A stretch of DNA of 64,000 bases from positions 558,001 through 622,000 of the forward strand of contig NZ_WYET01000004.1 of assembly GCF_013376415.1 (NCBI RefSeq). The letters run 5' to 3'. The notes beneath the pieces were generated by a model. That model worked only from the letters and a program-made list of their open reading frames with translations. It had not been told where the DNA came from and did not search any database. The translations under genes and the position numbers were made by a program. This DNA comes from Flagellimonas chongwuensis. Lineage in GTDB: Bacteria; Bacteroidota; Bacteroidia; Flavobacteriales; Flavobacteriaceae. The first letter of the stretch is position 1. Each line of letters begins with the position of its first letter. Shown in pieces: positions 26,962 through 34,696 of the stretch.

Positions 26962-28881
26962 ATGAAAAAAATATTGGCCATTGCCTTGGTTACCAGCATC
27001 TGGGCATGTAAAGAAGAAAAAAAAGAGCCTACCATAGCTGAAACCATGAAGACCTACACCATTGGTCAAATGATGGATAATGAGTCTGTTGCGGGAGGAA
27101 GTTTTTCACCTGACAAATCCAAACTGTTGGTATCCAGCAATCGTTCGGGTATTTACAATATGTACACCATTCCCACTGCGGGCGGTGAAATGACGCCGAT
27201 TACCCAGTCGGATAGCTCCTCCGTATTTTCTATTTCCTATTTCCCCAAAGATGAGCGGATGTTGTTCCGAATGGATAACAATGGGGATGAGATCTATCAC
27301 ATTTTTGTACGAGATACAGATGGAAGCCACAAGGACCTTACTCCAGAAGAAGGGGCACGCTCCCTTTTCTACCAATGGTCCGAGGATAAAAGCGCATTCT
27401 TTTATGGCTCCAATAAACGGGATAAACGTTTTATGGACCTGTACAAAATGGATTTGGAAAGTTTAACTTCAGAACTGGTTTATCAAAATGATGACGGTTA
27501 TGATGTTGGTGTGGTTTCGCCCGATGAAAAATATGTTGCTTTGAGCAAATCCATCAATACGAACGATAGCGACCTGTTCCTTCATAATTTAGAGTCGAAG
27601 GAACTTATCAAAATCAACAAAAACCAAAGCGGAAACTCTTCTCAGGATTTCTCACCCGATGGTTCTGCATTCTATTACACCACCGATGATGGCAGCGAGT
27701 TTTCATATTTGATGAAATACACATTGGCAGACGCGTCCTACAAGAAGACGTTGGAACGGGACTGGGATATTTTGGGCAGCTATTTCACGGATAATGGCAC
27801 CTATCAAGTCACATATATCAATGAAGACGCCAAAAACACTATAGAGGTTATGGAAGTTGCAACAGGCGAAAACATTGATTTGCCCACTATCGAAAACATG
27901 GAAATCACCAACGTAAGTTTTTCTGATGACGAAAGCATGATGCGTTTTTATGCCGGTGGCTCCCACACACCATCTAATCTTTTCGTTTATAACCTTGAGA
28001 CCAAAGAACAAAAAAAGTTGACGGACGTTCTAAATCCTGAAATCCAAGGCCAAGACTTGGTAAAGGCTGAAGTTATCCGGTATAAATCCTTTGATGGCGT
28101 GGAAATCCCGGCCATTTACTATACGCCACATCAAGCGACCAAGGAAAACCCCGTTCCTGCTTTGGTATGGGTACACGGTGGTCCGGGCGGGCAATCACGT
28201 CAAAACTTTAGCTCCTTTATTCAATATTTGGTAAACCATGGTTATGCGGTTTTGGCGGTGAACAACCGAGGAAGTAGCGGCTATGGTAAAACTTTTTACC
28301 AAATGGACGATTTGAACCATGGCGATAAAGATCTTAAAGATTGCGTAGAAGGTAAAAACTGGCTGGCCCAACAACCTGAGATAGATGGGGAGAAAATAGG
28401 AATTATTGGAGGATCCTACGGCGGATACATGACCATGGCCGCTTTGACCTACACCCCTGAAGAATTTGATGTAGGGGTCAATCTCTTTGGAGTAACCAAT
28501 TGGATGAGAACCCTTAAAAGCATCCCGCCATGGTGGGAATCCTTTAAAGATGCTCTTTACAAGGAGTTGGGCGATCCTTACAGCGCAGATTCCGTTCGCC
28601 TAAAGGAGATTTCCCCACTGTTCCATACCGACAAAGTCACCAAACCTTTGATTGTCCTTCAAGGCTCGCAAGACCCAAGGGTGCTTCAGGCAGAGTCGGA
28701 CGAAATTGTTGCCGGAGTCCGCAAAAATGGTGTGCCCGTAGAGTATGTCCTGTTTGAGGATGAAGGTCACGGATTCGTGAAAAAAGAAAATCAAATTACG
28801 GCATACAGTAAAATTTTGGAATTTTTGGACGAGTACTTAAAAGAAGATAAAAGCACGCCGATAAAAGAAGAAGATAAATGA
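26962..28881 (+). CDS. S9 family peptidase (prolyl oligopeptidase type) lipoprotein
   Basis: A 639-residue serine peptidase with a lipoprotein signal (ILAIALVTSIWAC, Cys16). An N-terminal beta-propeller (about 30-360) precedes the alpha/beta-hydrolase domain. The catalytic triad is visible: Ser485 in GGSYGGYM, Asp571 in GSQDPRV and His603 in DEGHGF. WVHGGPGG (403-410) forms the oxyanion side. Enzymes of this group remove dipeptides or cut after proline in short peptides. It follows the BNR-repeat gene by six bases and overlaps the DUF2490 gene by four bases (ATGA). Confidence 0.92.
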   Translation: MKKILAIALVTSIWACKEEKKEPTIAETMKTYTIGQMMDNESVAGGSFSPDKSKLLVSSNRSGIYNMYTIPTAGGEMTPITQSDSSSVFSISYFPKDERMLFRMDNNGDEIYHIFVRDTDGSHKDLTPEEGARSLFYQWSEDKSAFFYGSNKRDKRFMDLYKMDLESLTSELVYQNDDGYDVGVVSPDEKYVALSKSINTNDSDLFLHNLESKELIKINKNQSGNSSQDFSPDGSAFYYTTDDGSEFSYLMKYTLADASYKKTLERDWDILGSYFTDNGTYQVTYINEDAKNTIEVMEVATGENIDLPTIENMEITNVSFSDDESMMRFYAGGSHTPSNLFVYNLETKEQKKLTDVLNPEIQGQDLVKAEVIRYKSFDGVEIPAIYYTPHQATKENPVPALVWVHGGPGGQSRQNFSSFIQYLVNHGYAVLAVNNRGSSGYGKTFYQMDDLNHGDKDLKDCVEGKNWLAQQPEIDGEKIGIIGGSYGGYMTMAALTYTPEEFDVGVNLFGVTNWMRTLKSIPPWWESFKDALYKELGDPYSADSVRLKEISPLFHTDKVTKPLIVLQGSQDPRVLQAESDEIVAGVRKNGVPVEYVLFEDEGHGFVKKENQITAYSKILEFLDEYLKEDKSTPIKEEDK

Positions 28882-29576
28882 TCAAAAGACTAACAGGCCT
28901 ATTTACACTACTTGGAATATTAACCATACATGCACAACAACCGGGCGAAGATGAAATGGGAGCTTGGTACATGTACTTCGGTAGCAACAAAATTTCGGAA
29001 CGATTCAGCATTCATACGGAGGCTCAGTTCAGGTTTTACGAGACCGCTAGCAACTTCAATCAAATGTTGTTGAGAACGGGACTTAATTACCATATCGATT
29101 CAAATGCTATTGCAACAGGAGGTTATGCGTTTATTGATACCGATAATAATTTTTATGAGTTTGAAGGCGAGGTCAATTCCAAGGAGCATCGGATTTTTGA
29201 ACAATTTATTCTAAAAAACAAGGTTTGGGAGTTTCTGTTCGAACATCGCTACCGTTTAGAACAACGGTTTTTGGATTTCGGAGAAACAACCGATACACAA
29301 CATCGGGCGCGCTATCGTATTCAAATGACTTTACCGCTTACCAACACCTTTTTTCTCAATTTTTATGATGAACTGTTCATCAATCTACAGGATGACCTAT
29401 TTGGTCAAAACAGGCTGTATGGTGCTGTTGGTGTGAATGTTACCGAAAACACCAGTGTACAGTTAGGTTACTTGAGAAATCAGTTTGCCAATGCTGTTTA
29501 TGACAGGTTACAGTTGGCCGTTTTTTACAATCCAGATTTAAGAGGATTGTTTAAGGGCAAAAAAACTGATCAATAG
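28878..29576 (+). CDS. DUF2490 domain outer-membrane-type protein
   Basis: A 232-residue exported protein (signal LTGLFTLLGILTIHAQ) of the DUF2490 family. The body alternates polar and hydrophobic residues with many aromatic ends (GAWYMYFGSNKI, FSIHTEAQFRFYE, WEFLFEHRYRLEQRF), consistent with a small outer-membrane beta-barrel. No function is established for the family. Its ATG overlaps the end of the S9 peptidase gene by four bases, so it is translated with it. Confidence 0.82.
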   Translation: MIKRLTGLFTLLGILTIHAQQPGEDEMGAWYMYFGSNKISERFSIHTEAQFRFYETASNFNQMLLRTGLNYHIDSNAIATGGYAFIDTDNNFYEFEGEVNSKEHRIFEQFILKNKVWEFLFEHRYRLEQRFLDFGETTDTQHRARYRIQMTLPLTNTFFLNFYDELFINLQDDLFGQNRLYGAVGVNVTENTSVQLGYLRNQFANAVYDRLQLAVFYNPDLRGLFKGKKTDQ

Positions 29577-29644
29577 AGCACGGGAATGGTTGACAGCGGC
29601 ATAAATAATACCTAACTTAGTGGTTAATCTAAAAACTCATTTTA

Positions 29645-30232
29645 ATGAAAAGTATACAAGCAATAGCCTTAGCGCTAGTATTTATAATGGCTTTTAGCTG
29701 CAAACAAGCTAAAAAAGAGACAGAAGAAGCAACTGAGGAAGTTGAAGAAACCGTGGACCAAATGGCTGAAACTACTGAACCCGAATCCATTACATTTAGC
29801 ATGGAACCTAAAAGCGACAGTAATGTGAACGGTGAGGTTGTTTTTACCCAAGACAATGGCAATGTTGTTATGAAAGCTACCTTTACAGGGCTTGATGAAG
29901 GCGAACATGCCATCCACCTTCACGAAAAAGCAGATTGTTCTTCCGCAGATGGAAAATCAACAGGAGGACACTGGAACCCAACTTTTGAAAAACATGGTAA
30001 ATGGGGAGCTGAAGATGGTTATCACAAAGGTGACATCGGTAACTTTACCGCTGATGCAGATGGAAATGCTACAGTAGATTTTTCTACGGACGAATGGTGC
30101 ATTGGTTGCGATGACGAAAAGAAAAACATTTTGGGCAAAGCAGTAATCGTTCACCAAGGAGTGGATGATTACACCTCCCAACCATCCGGAGCTGCCGGTG
30201 CAAGAATCGCTTGTACAGGTATCATTCAGTAA
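29645..30232 (+). CDS. sodC: Superoxide dismutase [Cu-Zn] lipoprotein
   Basis: A 195-residue copper-zinc superoxide dismutase with a lipoprotein signal (ALVFIMAFSC, Cys19) and a Glu/Thr-rich linker. Copper ligands are His91 and His93 (HAIHLHE), His109 (GGHWNP) and His170 (VIVHQG); zinc ligands lie in the following KHGKW...HKGD stretch. Cys98 and Cys190 are placed for the conserved disulfide. The tail QPSGAAGARIACTGII matches the family. It would convert superoxide to peroxide in the periplasm. It is monocistronic, with a strong terminator at 30243-30269. Confidence 0.94.
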   Translation: MKSIQAIALALVFIMAFSCKQAKKETEEATEEVEETVDQMAETTEPESITFSMEPKSDSNVNGEVVFTQDNGNVVMKATFTGLDEGEHAIHLHEKADCSSADGKSTGGHWNPTFEKHGKWGAEDGYHKGDIGNFTADADGNATVDFSTDEWCIGCDDEKKNILGKAVIVHQGVDDYTSQPSGAAGARIACTGIIQ

Positions 30233-30242
30233 AAACAATTCA

Positions 30243-30269
30243 GAGCTGCTTTCGGGCAGCTCTTTTTTT
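30243..30269 (+). terminator. Rho-independent terminator of sodC
   Basis: The perfect 7-bp stem GAGCTGC/GCAGCTC with loop TTTCGG is followed by seven T. Confidence 0.9.
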
Positions 30270-30287
30270 ATTTCAATTTGTTGTGCT

Positions 30288-30485
30288 ATGAAAGAATATT
30301 CTAACGGGGAAATAGCCGTGATATGGAAACCCGAACTTTGCCAACATGCCGGAATTTGCGTGAAAATGTTACCAAAGGTCTATAACCCCAAAGAAAAACC
30401 TTGGATAAAAGCTGAAAACGCGACCGCCGAGCAATTGAAAGAACAAATCTCAAAATGTCCATCGGGCGCATTAAGCTACCGATAA
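30288..30485 (+). CDS. Divergent 4Fe-4S mono-cluster domain protein (YjdI-like)
   Basis: The start ATG at 30288 gives 65 residues beginning MKEYSNGEIAVIWKPELC; a longer frame runs back through the sodC terminator and is not credible. The protein has three cysteines in CQHAGIC and KCPSGAL, as in the Fer4_19 (divergent mono-cluster ferredoxin) family. E. coli YjdI is a member and sits beside the GNAT gene yjdJ, and here too a small GNAT gene follows after 17 bases. Function is unknown; cluster binding is inferred from the cysteine pattern. Confidence 0.83.
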   Translation: MKEYSNGEIAVIWKPELCQHAGICVKMLPKVYNPKEKPWIKAENATAEQLKEQISKCPSGALSYR

Positions 30486-30502
30486 CCAATCACTAAAATT
30501 TT

Positions 30503-30805
30503 GTGGAAAAGCAATATCAACTTGTAGATAACGAATCCGCCAAAAGGTTCCAGTTTGAACTGGATAATGGCGATATAGCAAAAATTGAATATATCAAAGC
30601 CAAAGAAAAAATATACCTTACCCATACCGAAGTCCCCCCAGGTCACGAAGGCCAAGGCATAGGCTCTGAACTTATCAAACAAAGTCTGGAACATATCAAA
30701 AAGGAAGATTGGACACTCATACCGTTGTGTCCCTTTGTTGCCAAATATCTGAAAGAACATCCCGAATGGAAAACATTGGTGCTTAAGGGAATCAATATTG
30801 AATAG
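30503..30805 (+). CDS. Small GNAT-like N-acetyltransferase (YjdJ-like)
   Basis: A 100-residue minimal GNAT domain. The start is GTG at 30503 (VEKQYQLVDNESAKRF). The acetyl-CoA loop is HEGQGIGSELIKQ and the tail CPFVAKYLKEHPEW is the hallmark of the YjdJ-type subgroup. Together with the Fer4_19 gene upstream it reproduces the E. coli yjdI-yjdJ pair. The substrate is unknown. An ECF sigma gene follows after about 40 bases and is probably a separate unit. Confidence 0.85.
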   Translation: MEKQYQLVDNESAKRFQFELDNGDIAKIEYIKAKEKIYLTHTEVPPGHEGQGIGSELIKQSLEHIKKEDWTLIPLCPFVAKYLKEHPEWKTLVLKGINIE

Positions 30806-30846
30806 TAAAAACACAGCCAACTTTTTATATCTTTAACCAACCGGTT

Positions 30847-31374
30847 ATGCAATTGGACAACCTCATAGAAAAATTTCAGAAAAAGGACAGTGCTGCCTTT
30901 GAAACCCTGTACAATATGTACGCTGAAAATATATGTGGGGTAATCAATGTAATTGTGAAGGATACGGAGCGTTCCCAAGAAATCTGTCAAGATGTATTCG
31001 TGAAAATCTGGGAAAAATCGGACCAGTACGACACTTCCAAAGGCCGTTTTTTTACATGGATTTTGAACATAGCCCGTAACGCCGCAATCGACGAAGTGCG
31101 CTCAAAAACCCATAAAAATCAAAAAAAGAACCTCCCCGTAGATTCTCTCGTAGGTATCTATGAAAACGGCGAAGATCTTAATGGTAGAATGGACACTATT
31201 GGGCTTCAGTCTTTATTAAAAGGATTAAAGGAAAAGTGCATTTTGCTAATTGATATGCTTTATTTTAAAGGCTATACACAAAAAGAAGCTGCCAAAGAAC
31301 TGGATACACCGGTCGGCACCATCAAAACGAGAATAAGAAGCTGTATTTCGAATATTAGAAAAAATATGGCATGA
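30847..31374 (+). CDS. ECF-type RNA polymerase sigma factor
   Basis: A 175-residue ECF sigma factor. Region 2 is visible around FETLYNMYAENICGV and VFVKIWEKSDQYDTSKGRFFTW; region 4 carries the helix-turn-helix KGYTQKEAAKELDTPVGTIKTRI. It overlaps the next gene, an RskA-type anti-sigma factor, by four bases, the standard arrangement. The stimulus is not indicated by neighbours; sodC upstream and an OmpW-like gene downstream hint at envelope or oxidative stress, but this is conjecture. Confidence 0.92.
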   Translation: MQLDNLIEKFQKKDSAAFETLYNMYAENICGVINVIVKDTERSQEICQDVFVKIWEKSDQYDTSKGRFFTWILNIARNAAIDEVRSKTHKNQKKNLPVDSLVGIYENGEDLNGRMDTIGLQSLLKGLKEKCILLIDMLYFKGYTQKEAAKELDTPVGTIKTRIRSCISNIRKNMA

Positions 31375-32174
31375 GCATGGATGTGAAAGAATACATAGCG
31401 TCTGGAAAATTGGAACTATATGTTGCAGGAGCATTGTCCACAGAGGAAAACTTGGAGGTGCAACATTATGCTATTCAATATCCTGAAATAAGGAATGAGA
31501 TAGAGGCTATAGAGCAAGCTATTCTTGCAGTTACCGAAGCAGCGTCACCGAAGATGCCTTCGGATGGTTTTACCAAGATAAAAGCGCGGATAGATGATGT
31601 TATTCCATTTACACCTGAAGGTACCTCCAGCAAAGGAACCTCTTGGGGCAGTTATTTGGGATGGGCAGCATCGGTGCTATTGGCAGTCGGATTGTTCTGG
31701 ATGTATACGGAGAATTCCAAGCTACAATCCGAAATAGAGCTTACCAACAAAGAGAAACAAAGTTTGGAGGATATACTATCGGATACCCAAGAGGAAATTA
31801 CTTATAAAGAGTCGCTCCTTGAAGATATAAGAGACCAAAACGTTACAGTGATTGCACTTGGTGGACAAACGGTCTCACCTTCTTCTTATGCAAAAGCCTA
31901 TTGGAACAAAGAAGAAAGCAAAGTGATTATTGATGCCAAGGGACTTCCCGAACCTCCGGAAGGCTTCACTTATCAGGTATGGTCCCTAAAATTGGACCCA
32001 TTGACCCCCACCAGCATTGGATTGTTGGATGATTTTGCATCGGTGGACACGAAGCTATTTACATTGGAAAACGCGAATGAATCGGAAGCGTTTGGTATTA
32101 CTTTGGAACCCGAAGGCGGTAGCGAAACACCAACATTGGAGCAATTGTATACCCTTGGTGCCGTAGGCTCCTAA
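31371..32174 (+). CDS. Anti-sigma factor, RskA family
   Basis: A 267-residue single-pass membrane protein. The cytoplasmic N-terminus (about 1-93) begins with the anti-sigma-like YIASGKLELYVAGALS. A transmembrane helix lies at 95-111 (YLGWAASVLLAVGLFW), followed by a coiled coil (112-155) and the periplasmic RskA domain with KAYWNKEESKVIIDAKGLP and GFTYQVWSL. It should hold the sigma factor encoded just upstream until a signal leads to its release. The start overlaps the sigma gene, so both are co-translated. Confidence 0.9.
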   Translation: MSMDVKEYIASGKLELYVAGALSTEENLEVQHYAIQYPEIRNEIEAIEQAILAVTEAASPKMPSDGFTKIKARIDDVIPFTPEGTSSKGTSWGSYLGWAASVLLAVGLFWMYTENSKLQSEIELTNKEKQSLEDILSDTQEEITYKESLLEDIRDQNVTVIALGGQTVSPSSYAKAYWNKEESKVIIDAKGLPEPPEGFTYQVWSLKLDPLTPTSIGLLDDFASVDTKLFTLENANESEAFGITLEPEGGSETPTLEQLYTLGAVGS

Positions 32175-32180
32175 GAAAAA

Positions 32181-32209
32181 GAAGGTGGCCGGCCAAACCA
32201 ACCACCTTC
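32181..32209 (-). terminator. Probable terminator between anti-sigma and OmpW-like genes
   Basis: An 8-bp stem, GAAGGTGG (32181-32188) and CCACCTTC (32202-32209), encloses a GGCCGGCC core. Read on the minus strand it is followed by TTTTT, so it would serve the OmpW-like gene; plus-strand flanks are not T-rich. Confidence 0.45.
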
Positions 32210-32242
32210 AAAACTTAGATTACCTAAAAAAACAATCAAATA

Positions 32243-32890
32243 TTAAAGTTTAATACCCACTCCGAATCCAAAAATCCATGGGTTTATATCTACGTCTGCG
32301 CCTACTGTTGCTCCTAAAGCAGTGGTAGCATCCACGGTCGCGGTGGTATTCAAGAACATTTTTTTTACGTCAAAGTTCAGGAACCATTTATCGTTCAACA
32401 TATAATCAAACCCACCTTGAAGAGCAAAGCCAACAGCCGTATCATAGTCGATATCATCAACCGTTGGTCCTTCATCAACACCGTAGAATAAAGTAAGGTT
32501 CACCCCTGCCCCAACATAGGGAACCAAATTACCGCCAGTAAAATGGTATTGACCAGTAAGTGTTGGGGGCAACAACCAAACATGTCCCAAATCGATTTCT
32601 CCCACGGCGGTCTCTACTGCCTTTACATCATGTTTCGTAGTTCCTAGAATCAATTCCATGGACCAATTATCATCAAAGAAGTAGGTAATGTCAAATTCAG
32701 GGACAATTGAGGTGGAAATATCAACATTCCCGCCAATAGCTTCAATATCCGCGCTTTCATCCGGGGCAACCACGATTCCCCTTAATCTAAATTGCCATTT
32801 TCCACTATTGTCCGCTGGGGCATCCTGTGCCATTGCCAAGTTTGTCAGTCCCATTACAGCGATAACCGCTACAAGTATTCTTTTTCTCAT
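32243..32890 (-). CDS. OmpW family outer-membrane protein
   Basis: A 215-residue beta-barrel protein with signal peptide (ILVAVIAVMGLTNLAMAQ). It shows the OmpW pattern: WQFRLRGIVVAPDES, VPEFDITYFFDDNWSMELI, HVWLLPPTLTGQYHF, VPYVGAGVNLTLFY and a C-terminal NPWIFGFGVGIKL ending in a barrel-closing strand. OmpW barrels have eight strands and pass small hydrophobic compounds. The gene is monocistronic and convergent with the ECF sigma/anti-sigma pair. A perfect -7 box lies upstream at 32915-32922. Confidence 0.88.
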   Translation of the reverse strand: MRKRILVAVIAVMGLTNLAMAQDAPADNSGKWQFRLRGIVVAPDESADIEAIGGNVDISTSIVPEFDITYFFDDNWSMELILGTTKHDVKAVETAVGEIDLGHVWLLPPTLTGQYHFTGGNLVPYVGAGVNLTLFYGVDEGPTVDDIDYDTAVGFALQGGFDYMLNDKWFLNFDVKKMFLNTTATVDATTALGATVGADVDINPWIFGFGVGIKL

Positions 32891-32914
32891 CGTGTATTAT
32901 TTAAAATGATGAGA

Positions 32915-32922
32915 CAAATCTA
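32915..32922 (-). promoter_or_regulatory. -7 promoter box of OmpW-like gene
   Basis: On the minus strand TAGATTTG fits TANNTTTG and is 24 bases from the start codon. A TTG lies 15 bases further upstream (32938-32940), closer than usual, so only the -7 box is well supported. Confidence 0.4.
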
Positions 32923-33009
32923 CCGAGCTGTGTTTTTCAAGAATATGATGTTTATCATTGGATGCAAAAGAGGAATCACTAAGCCATCTAAATCAAAAAT
33001 ACCGATTCA

Positions 33010-33990
33010 TCAAAACCATTTTTTCCGTTTAAAAATGACTATGGATATTATGGTGACAATAAGCATTACGCCCAAGAGGATAAAATATCCGTAGGGAGAC
33101 CTTAGTTCGGGCATGTTTTCGAAGTTCATCCCATAAATGCCGGCCAGAAATGTTAGGGGAATAAAAACCACTGAGAAGATGGTCAGGGTCTTCATTACCT
33201 CGTTCAAACGGTGGCCCTGGACACTGAAAAAGAGGTTTATTTGGCTTTCGAGCTCCATAATATCAGAGTCGATATCGGCAATAAGGCCATTTATCTGTTC
33301 ACGAAGTTCACTAAAGTATTTGGTCTGAAAGCCTTTGACCTGAACTCGTTCCAACTTTATGATGATGTCCCTAAGACCTTGTGCTGCTTTCTTAAAATCT
33401 TGTATCACCGCTTTTTTCTGTTCTACCTCGAACATAAACTCAGGGGTTGGTTCACGTTTTACGATGGCATCCAAGGCATTTTCCATGACTACCGTTTCCT
33501 CGTACTTATCTTTGTAATTGGTAATCAAGGTCTCTAGAATAAAAAACAATAAGTAGTCCGCTCGCTTTTTTCTGATGATACCCTTGTTTTCGAATATTCG
33601 CTGACGAATCCAATCAAAATGATCCCCCCACTTTTCTTGGATACACCAATTAAAATCCTTTGAGACCACAAAATACATTTGCTCGGACTCCATAGTATCG
33701 TGTTCTGTTTTAAGGATTCTGGCTGCAATGAACAACTGGTCTTCCAGGACTATTACCTTGTTTCCCATCTTTTGGTTCAAGAGCAAACGCAGTAAAAAGT
33801 CATCAAGGTCATTGCCGTTCACCATTTGCCTAAACTCTTCCATGTAATCCAAACCATAGGTGTTTACCCAAGTAATGGATTTGTCGCCTTTTGAAAGCAA
33901 TAAATCGTTCTCCAATGAGAATTTGTGATTAGAGTAATTTTCGGGAGAGTAGTTGATTACCCACGAATTTTCTTCAAAATCTGTTTTCAT
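33010..33990 (-). CDS. corA: CorA family magnesium/cobalt transporter
   Basis: A 326-residue CorA-type channel. A long acidic and helical cytoplasmic part precedes two C-terminal transmembrane helices; the first ends with the selectivity motif GMN (IYGMNFENMPEL), and the second is YFILLGVMLIVTIISIVIF with the basic end KRKKWF. CorA forms pentamers that let in Mg2+ and Co2+. Its start faces a small MscS-like gene across about 70 bases. The C-terminal residues are highly charged as usual. Confidence 0.92.
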   Translation of the reverse strand: MKTDFEENSWVINYSPENYSNHKFSLENDLLLSKGDKSITWVNTYGLDYMEEFRQMVNGNDLDDFLLRLLLNQKMGNKVIVLEDQLFIAARILKTEHDTMESEQMYFVVSKDFNWCIQEKWGDHFDWIRQRIFENKGIIRKKRADYLLFFILETLITNYKDKYEETVVMENALDAIVKREPTPEFMFEVEQKKAVIQDFKKAAQGLRDIIIKLERVQVKGFQTKYFSELREQINGLIADIDSDIMELESQINLFFSVQGHRLNEVMKTLTIFSVVFIPLTFLAGIYGMNFENMPELRSPYGYFILLGVMLIVTIISIVIFKRKKWF

Positions 33991-34042
33991 GGCTTAAAAA
34001 TATGAAAGGGTTTATTCGTAGTTTAGACTTATCAATATAAAT

Positions 34043-34050
34043 CAAATTTA
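34043..34050 (-). promoter_or_regulatory. -7-like box upstream of corA
   Basis: On the minus strand TAAATTTG fits TANNTTTG and stands about 50 bases before the corA ATG. No TTTG was found at the right distance upstream, so this is tentative. Confidence 0.3.
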
Positions 34051-34062
34051 CTAAGAAGCATC

Positions 34063-34602
34063 ATGATTGACACTATGTCCTTCAAATCCGAGATTTTGTT
34101 CACCATCATTCTTTTGACCATTATCATTACGCTCAACTCTTTCAGCAAAAGGGCTATTCGGCGGTTCGGTAGAACAAGTTCCATTGATATGAACAGTAGA
34201 AAAATCATTTTTTACTTGAGCAATTTGATGTTCTACCTGCTGGCCTTTATCGGCATTTCCTTGATATGGGGTGTTAATTTTGAAGATTTTTCAGTATTTA
34301 TTTCCTCTATTTTGGCCATATTGGGAGTTGGTTTCGTAGCGCAATGGTCCATCCTTTCCAACCTTACGGCAAGTGTTATCCTCTTTTTTAACCATCCTTT
34401 ACGTTTGGGTGACAGAATTAGGGTGATGGACAAGGATTTTGACTGGACCGGAAAAGTTGAGGACATCAGCGGATTTTATCTATTTATGCGCACGGATGAT
34501 GGCAAACGAATTACCATCCCTACCAATCTGGTCATACAAAAAGGTATTGAAATCTTGAAAGAGCAAGAAAGCGAGACCCAAAACGCTATTGCCGATGATT
34601 AA
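34063..34602 (+). CDS. Small MscS-type mechanosensitive channel domain protein
   Basis: A 179-residue protein with two or three N-terminal hydrophobic helices (EILFTIILLTIIITLNSF, IIFYLSNLMFYLLAFIGI, FISSILAILGVGFVAQ) followed by the start of the MscS beta-domain: ILSNLTASVILFFNHPLRLGDRI and WTGKVEDISGFYL. It is shorter than E. coli MscS (286 aa), lacking much of the C-terminal vestibule, but short versions are common in Bacteroidota. It probably acts as an osmotic relief channel. The start is ATG at 34063 (a second ATG follows four codons later). It is divergent from corA and convergent with a TPR lipoprotein gene. Confidence 0.86.
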   Translation: MIDTMSFKSEILFTIILLTIIITLNSFSKRAIRRFGRTSSIDMNSRKIIFYLSNLMFYLLAFIGISLIWGVNFEDFSVFISSILAILGVGFVAQWSILSNLTASVILFFNHPLRLGDRIRVMDKDFDWTGKVEDISGFYLFMRTDDGKRITIPTNLVIQKGIEILKEQESETQNAIADD

Positions 34603-34632
34603 AAAAACGCCATGGCAAAAATACCATGGCGT
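34601..34632 (-). terminator. Terminator between MscS-like and TPR lipoprotein genes
   Basis: The 9-bp stem ACGCCATGG/CCATGGCGT (34607-34615 and 34624-34632) has a loop of eight bases. On the minus strand it runs into seven T, so it best serves the TPR gene. Confidence 0.6.
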
Positions 34633-34696
34633 ACCTAAAAACAACAACCAAGCCGAGACCCTATCGGTCTTCAACCTTGCTTTTAGCGGGGGAAAT

